A stretch of 46,762 nt of DNA from the NCBI GenBank assembly GCA_944392335.1, contig CALXWJ010000091.1, positions 1 through 46,762 on the forward strand, read 5' to 3'. Origin of the DNA: an uncultured Clostridia bacterium. Lineage in GTDB: Bacteria > Bacillota > Clostridia > UBA1381. Both the position numbers and the translations under genes were made by a program. Below, piece by piece: positions 35,201 through 41,811 of this stretch (positions within the stretch are counted from its first letter, which is position 1; each line of letters opens with the position of its first letter). The notes under the pieces were generated by a model that saw only the letters and a program-made list of their open reading frames with translations, did no database searches and was not told the DNA's origin.

Positions 35201-36901
35201 AAAGGCAAAATTGAAGGAACTGACGCTGATTGGCTTGTATCGGATGAGGGAACTCTTGAAGTTTACGGCATAGGTGATCTGAATACGGTTTCAGCTGCAC
35301 CGTGGGAAAGCTTTGTGCAAGATATTAAAAAGGTTTATATTGAAGATGGAATAACCGGTGTTGGAGCAAATCTGTTCAGCGGAATAAATAACGCCTATGT
35401 CGAGCTTCCGAACAGTGTGACAGAGCTTTCAGCCAATGCATTTGCGGGATGTGAAAGTGAAATCAGAGTACCGTATGATACAGAAAAAATAGATATAAAT
35501 TCTTTCGATGAAAATTCCACAATTTTATGTTATCCAAATTCATACACCTTGCAATTTGCTGAGGATAATCTCAAAAACTATGAATTAAGACAAGGTTTAA
35601 GAATACTTGTAATAGGAAACAGCTATTCAGAAGATATTGCTATAAATCATCTTTGGGAAGTTGCAACCCATATGGGCGTTGAAGAAATGAAAATCGGTAA
35701 TTTAATGTATGCAGGAAGAAATATTATAAATGTGTATAATCATATTATAAATAATGATACTGATTATATATACAGAGAAATAACTTCAGGCGGAAGAGCG
35801 GTTGAATTTAACGGAGGCAAAAATAATATTCTTTACGGGATAACAGCTGATGATTGGGATGTAATTGTTATTCAGCCATGGTTCCCTGATGCAACCTATG
35901 GGTTAAACGGTATTGATGATGGGGTTGAAGACGGAGAAAATTGGCTTAACTATGTTGCTGACTATATAATAGAAAATGCTACAAATCCAAATATGAAGCT
36001 TGCTTTTAATATGATTTGGTCACAAAATCAGAAGTTCTCGGGAATAAACCGTGTAGGAAATCAGAATTATAATTTATATTCAAATAATCGTCCTAACTAC
36101 GGCAATGAGATGTATGATTACAATAATATCATTAATCAGACAAAAATTCACGTTGATGGAAATCCAAGGTTTGACTATATCCTTCCCACTGGAACTGCAA
36201 TTCAGAATGCAAGAACAAGCTATCTTGGCGGTTTAAAGGGAACAACAACAAAGTTTTCCATGATTGGCGGTTTGCAGAGGGATCTGACTCATATTGCAGA
36301 TATCGGTATGTATATAGGTTCAATGGCATGGATTAAGACTCTTATTCCTGAACTAAGTATTGATGATTTGACATGGGCGCCAAATGTTAGGTATACAACA
36401 GAAAACGAAGCCGGCAAGACCGTCTTTGATGAGGATGTAATTGAAACTGCAAAATGGGCAGCAAGTATGGCATATGAGAATCCGTTTACAGTCACACAAT
36501 CCGATAAACCGTTCAGGATCATGTCTTATATAGATGGAAATATAACGGTAGTAGCTTCAAATGTTGTAAGAACATTGGGGTATGCTGATGAAAATATGAC
36601 CATTATAGATGACCAAATGGAAACTGATTCACATAACGGAACATATAAAAAGATTAATGATAAAGATGTTGTCATAATTATTGCAGAATTTGATTCAAAT
36701 AACAAATTAGTTAAATGTAAGGCTGTGGATCATACACTTACATATGATGAAAAATATGGCATTCCGTCAGAAGACACAACATATCTGACAAGTATAGTGT
36801 CTGGTGGAGGTTTTGTCCCTACAGAGGGTAATAAAGTCAAGCTGATGATGTTTGACAGCCTTGACAAAATCACACCGTTGTGCGAAGCATTTATTCAATA
36901 A
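32297..36901 (+). CDS. Secreted six-module LRR protein with DUF4886/SGNH hydrolase-like domain
   Basis: This 1534-residue protein has a signal peptide (~1-28). Six copies of a BspA-type module follow, each opening with 'W-x-L/I-D..G-x-L...GxGxM' then 'PW..Y...I..V.I..G(V/I)T.I(G)..AF' (starts near FNWSLDSNGL, LLWWVEGSEL, ATWSVYKINI, YLSWIIDKDN, IKWVINNDTM, ADWLVSDEGT). A DUF4886/SGNH-like domain begins at ~1102 (LRILVIGNSYSED). Candidate nucleophile S1109 sits in block GNSYS and candidate D1329/H1332 in DLTH, so an esterase (for example deacetylase) role is plausible. The last ~130 residues carry the KLMMFDSLDKITPL module. It follows the importer by 39 bases; its target is unknown. Confidence 0.8.
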   Translation: MKKIICVLLSIAMILSMTVAVTYAEAATVIANGVYGRAENGQAAATPEEIVSNKFNWSLDSNGLFTFEAVDGATEIANQQNPALNPWQSYKDEIKKVIIPEGVTFVGGRLFEYYTNLEEIVYPESCTKLYYSAFTGCSNLSKATFPGNYTHNATEITPNMFGKLETMVFPKVEKASDLIFKEGSLNQFRKVTINGGTLEFQANNSGYLSELNLFGDIVIADGAYRPGTCYLNTIKIGKDVNVSLNSFTYNAVQTISGNINVYGVNGSYAEQLNGKYIKNRNGEDITSKTYVFHTLDGLGNEGALLWWVEGSELTIDGIGAIPDFTVDLPSGWSVFANQIRTVKISEGITKIGDYAFSGCNNIKTVILPSTVTSIGSGAFTSSNLLAIELPDTVTSVALDAFTETKICVSDKSPLKGINGYYVYKAGEVYSGSVMAVPDATATWSVYKINISGETDSVLVVGGQGNQVGAYTAVRPWQEYAADISTLVIDYGVTRIAQNMFYNNSTNNDNLSSLEEISIADTVTVIQPYAFWKLGTVTHLNLSNSITTVNTRAFDAMSKLSSLYIPASIVDFKEAAFANLGGLTSLTFEKGSKGIASQASAGDGVFANAVRLTEVVLPDGFESIGAFAFRNTGISEITIPDSVTTIDENAFGTISESSPKDLIIYASAGNTAAEEFYNKFKDYGVKLVANLASGDINEYLSWIIDKDNKLYINGTGVMPDYSLENPAPWSDYASQITYIIIDNTVTSIGAYAFAGFRAMDSFNVEENITAIGENAFLNTKQSFTLNCSTKTAVDYAVANDIAYTIGGTLSTGIKWVINNDTMTLSGEGAIPADNSGTSTETPWNNLGIRNLKKIVIENGITNIPGWSFNIATALKTVIIPDSVTSIGHGAFNESDNLEFIEIPANVEFVGGFASASDLKRIAFLSDTATIPTNVSGSRNNDVTYYVEADSAAAAQNIEEERITRETIKAKGKIEGTDADWLVSDEGTLEVYGIGDLNTVSAAPWESFVQDIKKVYIEDGITGVGANLFSGINNAYVELPNSVTELSANAFAGCESEIRVPYDTEKIDINSFDENSTILCYPNSYTLQFAEDNLKNYELRQGLRILVIGNSYSEDIAINHLWEVATHMGVEEMKIGNLMYAGRNIINVYNHIINNDTDYIYREITSGGRAVEFNGGKNNILYGITADDWDVIVIQPWFPDATYGLNGIDDGVEDGENWLNYVADYIIENATNPNMKLAFNMIWSQNQKFSGINRVGNQNYNLYSNNRPNYGNEMYDYNNIINQTKIHVDGNPRFDYILPTGTAIQNARTSYLGGLKGTTTKFSMIGGLQRDLTHIADIGMYIGSMAWIKTLIPELSIDDLTWAPNVRYTTENEAGKTVFDEDVIETAKWAASMAYENPFTVTQSDKPFRIMSYIDGNITVVASNVVRTLGYADENMTIIDDQMETDSHNGTYKKINDKDVVIIIAEFDSNNKLVKCKAVDHTLTYDEKYGIPSEDTTYLTSIVSGGGFVPTEGNKVKLMMFDSLDKITPLCEAFIQ

Positions 36902-36925
36902 AAAGCGATAAAATATAAAATTGTA

Positions 36926-36950
36926 CGAGGGCAGGTAATACCTGTCCTCG
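36926..36950 (+). terminator. Hairpin after the LRR/SGNH gene
   Basis: CGAGGGCAGGT (36926-36936) pairs with ACCTGTCCTCG (36940-36950), 11 pairs with one G-U and a 3-nt loop. The following gcaataattttt has a delayed T-run, so it is a weak or partial terminator that might lower expression of the downstream fucosidase gene. Confidence 0.5.
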
Positions 36951-36986
36951 GCAATAATTTTTATTAATTTTCCGGAGGAACTTGAT

Positions 36987-38225
36987 ATGAGTACAAAACC
37001 AACCAAAAGACAAAAAGAATTTTTGGAAAGAGAATTGGGCGTTTTCTTTCATTACGGTCTCAGAACATATAACTCAATGGATGATCATGCTGAAAAGAAA
37101 ATGGATCCTGCAACATTTAATCCTGCGAATCTTGACTGTGAACAGTGGATCAGAGTAATAAAGGAAGCTGGCGCAAAATATGCTGTTTTTACTGCAAAAC
37201 ACCACGATGGGTTTGCTATGTGGCCGTCAAAATACAGTGATTATACAATAAAATTATCACCTTATAAGAACGGTACGGGTGATATAGTAAAAGAATTTGT
37301 AAATGCCTGCAGGAAGTATGATATAAATCCTGGAATATATTTAAATCCATCACAATGGGGAATGAAGAATTTTACTCAGGATGAATATAACGAATATGTT
37401 GTACATCAGATAGAGGAATTGCTATCTGATTACGGGGAAATTGATTATATATGGTTTGATGGCGCAGGAAGTGAAGATCACGAATATGATGTTTCTAAAA
37501 TTGTTGAAACAATAAGAAGATTGCAGCCTGATATTATGATATTTAATATGTGGGATCCGGATACTCGCTGGATAGGCAATGAAATGGGAATTGCCCCTAT
37601 GAATAACAAAAATATTGTTGATTCAGTAGGTAAATCTATTTACACTCATGATACAGATACTTTAGATAAAAAAATGTTTTTGCCCGGCGAATGTGACTGT
37701 ATGTTAGCAATAACTCTCCATAACTGGTTTTATACTGAAAATGCACGGTTAAAAAGCCTTGATGAGTTAATGGGAATGTATGTTTACAGTGTGGGAAGAG
37801 GCTCGAATATGCTGATAAACATTGCACCTGATAGGAATGGAAAAATCTCTAATGAGTATGCACAAAGATTTTTAGAGTTTGGAAAGGCTGTAAAAAGCCT
37901 TACGGAAAATCCTATAATTCATAATGAAAATATTGAATACAGTAAGAATGAATATGTAGTAACTTTAAAAGAGCCTGCATTACTGAATACAGTAATTTTG
38001 AGCGAAGAGTATACAGAGGAAGAAATTGAAAGCTTTGAAATATATGTAGGACCTGAATTTAATAATAAATTTCAGAAGGTATATATAGGAGAAACCGTAG
38101 GACATAAAAGAATTTGTCAGTTCCCTCCGATGTATTGCGACAGAATTAAAATCGTAACAGACGAAAAGTGCGGTACACACAAAATTAAAGATATATTGGT
38201 TAACTATGTAAAATTGTCCTACTAA
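36987..38225 (+). CDS. Alpha-L-fucosidase, family GH29
   Basis: This 412-residue retaining fucosidase has no signal peptide, so it should act in the cytoplasm on imported oligosaccharides. GH29 marks are clear: LGVFFHYGLRTYNS at the start, AVFTAKHHDGFAMWPSKYSDYT, then the IDYIWFDGAGS segment whose D158 is the catalytic nucleophile, and the VGRGSNMLINIAPDRNG strand. The acid/base is variable in the family and was not assigned. A short C-terminal beta domain follows (~320-412). The SD is CCGGAGGA, 14 bases before ATG. Substrate (terminal alpha-L-fucose, linkage unknown) is inferred from the family and from the neighbouring GH141-like genes. Confidence 0.93.
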   Translation: MSTKPTKRQKEFLERELGVFFHYGLRTYNSMDDHAEKKMDPATFNPANLDCEQWIRVIKEAGAKYAVFTAKHHDGFAMWPSKYSDYTIKLSPYKNGTGDIVKEFVNACRKYDINPGIYLNPSQWGMKNFTQDEYNEYVVHQIEELLSDYGEIDYIWFDGAGSEDHEYDVSKIVETIRRLQPDIMIFNMWDPDTRWIGNEMGIAPMNNKNIVDSVGKSIYTHDTDTLDKKMFLPGECDCMLAITLHNWFYTENARLKSLDELMGMYVYSVGRGSNMLINIAPDRNGKISNEYAQRFLEFGKAVKSLTENPIIHNENIEYSKNEYVVTLKEPALLNTVILSEEYTEEEIESFEIYVGPEFNNKFQKVYIGETVGHKRICQFPPMYCDRIKIVTDEKCGTHKIKDILVNYVKLSY

Positions 38226-38308
38226 GTTATGAAAATAAAATTGACAGTAAATATACCTTAAAAGCAACTTTTGGCTTATGTACAGGGTATTTAGGAAAGA
38301 AGGGGAAT

Positions 38309-38659
38309 TTGAAAAATAACCGCCGTGACCGATATATAAAAACAGAGGATGTAAAAAAAATGTTTATGATGTGTTTGAAGTTTGCTCACACGGAGAATTT
38401 CATCAGGATTTTACAAGTAAAAACTTTGAAGAATTAGGGAATATAATGTCATTAACAGACGAATTTATAAAGATAAAAAGTGGGGACTTAAAAGTATTTC
38501 ATACATACGGACATTCATATGAATTGGATTTAGAAGAAAACATCGGTTGGAATGGAATTAATAATCTATTAAAAGAATATCAAATTTAAAAGATGTTATT
38601 TCTTGCAGCTGCAAGGATTTCTATGAATTTATAACAAATATAATAAAGAGGAGATAAAT
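38309..38659 (+). pseudogene. NodB-like polysaccharide deacetylase remnant
   Basis: Three frames must be joined. A TTG-started frame reads KNNRRDRYIKTEDVKK; an indel in the poly-A tract near 38353-38360 then leads to NVYDVFEVCSHGEFHQDF, resembling the NodB 'EVxxHxxxH' region. The frame then jumps directly to a C-terminal segment, LTDEFIKIKSGDLKVFHTYG then HSYELDLEENIGWNGINNLL. The HSYE(F/L)D motif is typical of small polysaccharide deacetylases in this group. After the stop near 38587-38589 another frame gives LKDVISCSCKDFYEFITNII, ending at 38657-38659. The central ~100 residues are absent. It is a decayed, non-functional glycan-modification gene. Confidence 0.6.
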
Positions 38660-38738
38660 TATGAAAAATTAAAGAAAGGAAAAGTATAAAACAATTATCT
38701 TTAATTAATCCATAATTGTATTATACGAGAATTATTAA

Positions 38739-40820
38739 ATGGATATAAATTATACAGTAAATAAAGGAAAGGTTTTTTCAAAAAAAGGAATACCGCTTTT
38801 GCCGAGATGGTTTACTGATGACTTAGTAGCTATTCAGATTGATGAATATGGAATTAAGGAAATGCAGTATTTTAATCCTAAAACAAAAGGAACCCCAAGA
38901 ACTTTTGTTGCAGATATGTGGGGTGGTTTGAAATTTCTCTTAGATGATAACGGCAATAAATATATGCTTGATTTTTTTGATGTTACATTAATGCCATATG
39001 GCTTTTTGGCAAAATTCCGTTATGAAGATACAGAGTTCATATTTGAAGAAAGAATCATTAATAATTCTGTATATATTTCAGTTAAATCAAATTCAAAGAT
39101 TGAAAAAATACTGAAACTGTCAGTTGAATTTTATGATGCTTTTTCGTTGCAGACGCATGAAAACGGTGATTACAGATATAAGAGCACGTATAAAAGAGAA
39201 TGGGATTCTTGGACCATGGAGAATGATATTTTATATATAAGTTTTTGTGAAGGCGGAGGATATACATATACTGCAATCGGTGCAAATAAAAAATGTGAAT
39301 ATATAAAAAGAAAAAAAGGTTATGTAAAAAACATATTAAATTATAATATATCTGAAGAAATAACAACTATTGTAATAGCATTTGATTATGACAAAAGCAG
39401 AGTGTTCAACAAATGTAAAAAAACAATAGACGAATGCAGTGAATTTATATGTGAACAAAATAAAAGATACGATAATGTTATAAAAAAGGCCCCTGTGTTA
39501 AAAAGCAAATATGAGGATTTGAATAATTTTGTTGCATTGGCCCCGCTTTATATGGAATCATTGAAAGTTCCTACATACGAGGGCGCAGTTAAGGCAAAAA
39601 CCGAATATTATTGGGTTTGGGGATGGGACTCTATGAGTTCACCTTTTGCATATAATTATTGGGGTGATACCGAATTTGTGGGTAAGATATTAAAGTTATA
39701 TCAAGAAACAGCTGATGCCGAAAAAAGTTTTGCACATCTTTTTAACAGAGATATGACTCATAAACTTACAAGTGTAGTTTCGGCGCAGGGTTTTTATATT
39801 AGTCTTTTATACAGTTACTTTATAAACGGCGGTGATATTTCTCCATACTATAATTTTGCAAAAAAAATATTTTCATATTTTCAAAAAAATGAGGTTAAAA
39901 ATTTAGGTCTTTGTGAAAATGAATCATTAATTCCCGATTTTCTTGAAATGGTGCTAGAAACAGGAAATGACATAAGTTGTTTTAACAATTCAACATTATA
40001 TTGTGCGGTAAGGGCATTAGAGAAAATGGCAAAAGCCAAGAATGATGACGAAACTTTTAAAATCACTCATGATTTTGCAAAAAGAACAAGAGAAAATTTT
40101 GACAAAATTTTGTATGATGAGGAAAGCGGATTTTATTTTAGTTCAGCAGATAGTATAACACTAAAAGCAAGAAATGTACATAATGCAACTTCTATTAAAT
40201 GGGATAATCGTTTTTGCGAAGAATTAGCAGGACAGCATTTCAAAGAAGCCCTTGATTATTTTGAAAATAAGTTTATTTGTAGGGCAGGTATCAGAACATT
40301 TTCGACTGATGATATTGCATATGATGCCGATGCAAATCAGGGTCATTGCTGGTGGCCTGCGCATAGTGAGTTTTATACAAGAATGATAAATAGAGCAAAT
40401 AGAACTGATTTAATAGAACAATTTATAGGCTGGATTTCTAACTGGACAAAAATGCTGATGTGTCCGGAAGGTATCAGTTGTTACATAAACAGTGAAAAAC
40501 CGTTTTTAGACTATTGGACATCAAATCCCGGCACTTGGCAGGGATATTCAATACGTGCATGGTATGAGGCTGTTATTCACAGCATAGTCGGAGTTGATTT
40601 TGATATGAATGGTTTAAAATTTTATCCGTATTCTGGAGAAGAAATGTCAATTTTAGGCTTGTACTATAATAATAAAATATTGGATATACATATGAAAGGT
40701 TCAGGCAGAAATATTGAATATATTGAAGTGAACGGAGAAAGATATTATGGCAATATTACAGAACTGCCTGCGGAAAAACTTAAATGTAAAAATGAAATTA
40801 TTGTAATGAGGACAAATTAA
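38739..40820 (+). CDS. Six-hairpin (alpha/alpha)6 glycosidase-like protein, cytoplasmic
   Basis: The 693-residue product has no signal peptide. An N-terminal beta-sandwich-like part (~1-240) precedes an (alpha/alpha)6 barrel. The barrel shows EYYWVWGWDSMSSPFAYN (~290), a GWDS motif seen in clan GH-G/L enzymes such as GH63 and GH37, and later QGHCWWPAHSEFYTRMI and SNPGTWQGYSIRAWYEAV. The terminal ~100 residues look like a small beta domain. I cannot fix the GH family; GH63-like, GH78-like and GH95-like assignments are all possible. The cytoplasmic position next to GH29 suggests it hydrolyses an imported oligosaccharide. The SD is weak (GAGA) and a spacer with a decayed deacetylase precedes it, so it may have a separate promoter. 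Confidence 0.65.
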   Translation: MDINYTVNKGKVFSKKGIPLLPRWFTDDLVAIQIDEYGIKEMQYFNPKTKGTPRTFVADMWGGLKFLLDDNGNKYMLDFFDVTLMPYGFLAKFRYEDTEFIFEERIINNSVYISVKSNSKIEKILKLSVEFYDAFSLQTHENGDYRYKSTYKREWDSWTMENDILYISFCEGGGYTYTAIGANKKCEYIKRKKGYVKNILNYNISEEITTIVIAFDYDKSRVFNKCKKTIDECSEFICEQNKRYDNVIKKAPVLKSKYEDLNNFVALAPLYMESLKVPTYEGAVKAKTEYYWVWGWDSMSSPFAYNYWGDTEFVGKILKLYQETADAEKSFAHLFNRDMTHKLTSVVSAQGFYISLLYSYFINGGDISPYYNFAKKIFSYFQKNEVKNLGLCENESLIPDFLEMVLETGNDISCFNNSTLYCAVRALEKMAKAKNDDETFKITHDFAKRTRENFDKILYDEESGFYFSSADSITLKARNVHNATSIKWDNRFCEELAGQHFKEALDYFENKFICRAGIRTFSTDDIAYDADANQGHCWWPAHSEFYTRMINRANRTDLIEQFIGWISNWTKMLMCPEGISCYINSEKPFLDYWTSNPGTWQGYSIRAWYEAVIHSIVGVDFDMNGLKFYPYSGEEMSILGLYYNNKILDIHMKGSGRNIEYIEVNGERYYGNITELPAEKLKCKNEIIVMRTN

Positions 40821-41325
40821 AGAACTAATACTAAAAGCGTTTTTTCCACTGATTATTTATTATAAGGAAATCAGCTTATGAAGATAATTACGAAATATGT
40901 AATGTTGATGAATATGCTTTCTTATACAACTGTGCTGGCAAAATTGTCAAAATAGCAGGCGAAAGCAGTAATTTCTTAAAATATTCTTCAAAATAAAAAC
41001 TTAGCCGAGATCGGGGGCAAAAGCCCCCGAAAGGGAAATAGGTTTTGTAAAGTCAAAATGAAAAAATAGCATAATGATTTCACAAAATTCCGCTGATTTT
41101 TGCCAAAGAGCTTTTAAATGCACGACTGCAATTTGTCAAGGGTAAAATGAACGTGCTATATCACGCCCTATGACAATTCACAGTGCGACCATTTGTGTAT
41201 TAATTAAGACACAAATCAGCTAATGAGCAGCAAAGAGTTTTGTTGACGTTCCGAACATTTAAATCCGGCAGGCTTCAGCAGGGGTTAGATTTGAAAAAGA
41301 ACTGTGTGGTATTATGAAGTTGTAA
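40821..41325. other. Degraded intergenic zone with strong hairpins
   Basis: No intact gene is present; a 25-codon frame at 40878 has no support. A GC-rich perfect hairpin occurs at 41011-41030 (TCGGGGGC, AAAA loop, GCCCCCGA). A large nested hairpin follows at 41120-41189: outer arms GCACGACTGCAATTTGTC and GACAATTCACAGTGCGAC are partly complementary, AGGG pairs with CCCT, and the inner pair is CGTG/CACG. A third, ATTTGTGT/ACACAAAT, lies at 41191-41216. The local base composition is richer than the surroundings. This looks like a mobile-element scar. Confidence 0.5.
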
Positions 41326-41625
41326 AAAACACAATATACATATGCACACAGAAGGATCGGAGATGTGATGTTTTTGGGAGAGGGGACGGTTGTAAATGAT
41401 ATTTATAAGCATAAATCTATTCCTGTAAGCTGCACAGTATTAAAATATAACCTGAATAAATCTACAGTAAGTATAGGAAGCGCTTCAGATATAGTTGATT
41501 ATGAGCATGACAAAACAAAACCGACTTATTTCTTTATACATCTTCAATCAGGTCTGCCGCAAAACTGTATTAACAGAAAAACTGACAAAAATGGGGTGCA
41601 GTATAGTCTTGGATCAGCGGTATAA
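41326..41625 (+). pseudogene. C-terminal fragment of a surface-protein beta module
   Basis: An open frame from 41326 reads KTQYTYAHRRIGDVMFLGEG, then the pieces VNDIYKHKSIPVSC and SIGSASDIVDYEHD. It resembles the C-terminal small beta modules of clostridial surface proteins that end in a short strand after a 'DIVDYE' motif. It resembles, weakly, the ending of the 890-residue SLH protein. There is no start with a signal peptide and the frame stops soon after. It is more likely a leftover of a deleted surface gene than a functional small protein. Confidence 0.3.
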
Positions 41626-41650
41626 GCTTTTCAAGATATATCTGCACCCC
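41593..41650 (-). terminator. Long hairpin, terminator of the polC-side transcript
   Basis: GGGGTGCAG (41593-41601), TATA and TCTTG (41607-41611) pair with CAAGA (41632-41636), TATA and CTGCACCCC (41642-41650), about 18 bp in total. On the minus strand the hairpin is followed by ATTTTTG, so it fits as a terminator for transcripts coming from polC and the structured RNA copy 2. Confidence 0.6.
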
Positions 41651-41676
41651 TTACTTTCAATAAGGGTTTGACCATT

Positions 41677-41799
41677 ATTCAACGAGGACAAGAACGCAAG
41701 CTGTGCTGCAATCAGTGGGAGCCCGTACTTGCACACTGATTACAGATATGAAACTTACCGCCTAAAGAGAGACGGATGGAAAATTTTGTCCGCAGTTAT
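41677..41799 (-). ncRNA. Structured RNA-like element, copy 2, in the 3' region of polC
   Basis: This inverted second copy of the 9860-9985 element begins about 12 bases after the polC stop codon and ends ahead of the terminator at 41593-41650. Reading the minus strand, the same closing stem (AAC/GGACA with TGTCC/GTT) and the 10-bp stem GTAATCAGTG / CACTGATTGC are kept. Two base differences in the 3' arm relative to copy 1 preserve pairing. The 16-nt apical loop has the same length in both copies and shares AGTAC. Conserved primary sequence also includes CTCTTTAGG and the end GTCCTCGTTGAAT. The class is unknown. Confidence 0.55.
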
Positions 41800-41811
41800 A
41801 GAGCAATAATA

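Noticed and set aside
32297..36901. CRISPR-like or simple tandem DNA repeats in the LRR genes
   Set aside because: The repetition is at protein level with diverged DNA; it is explained by BspA-type LRR modules. No CRISPR array is present in the window.
41184..41300. Group II intron 5' end (GTGCGACC)
   Set aside because: The 8-base match is not followed by intron domain structure, no reverse transcriptase is present and no domain V was seen.
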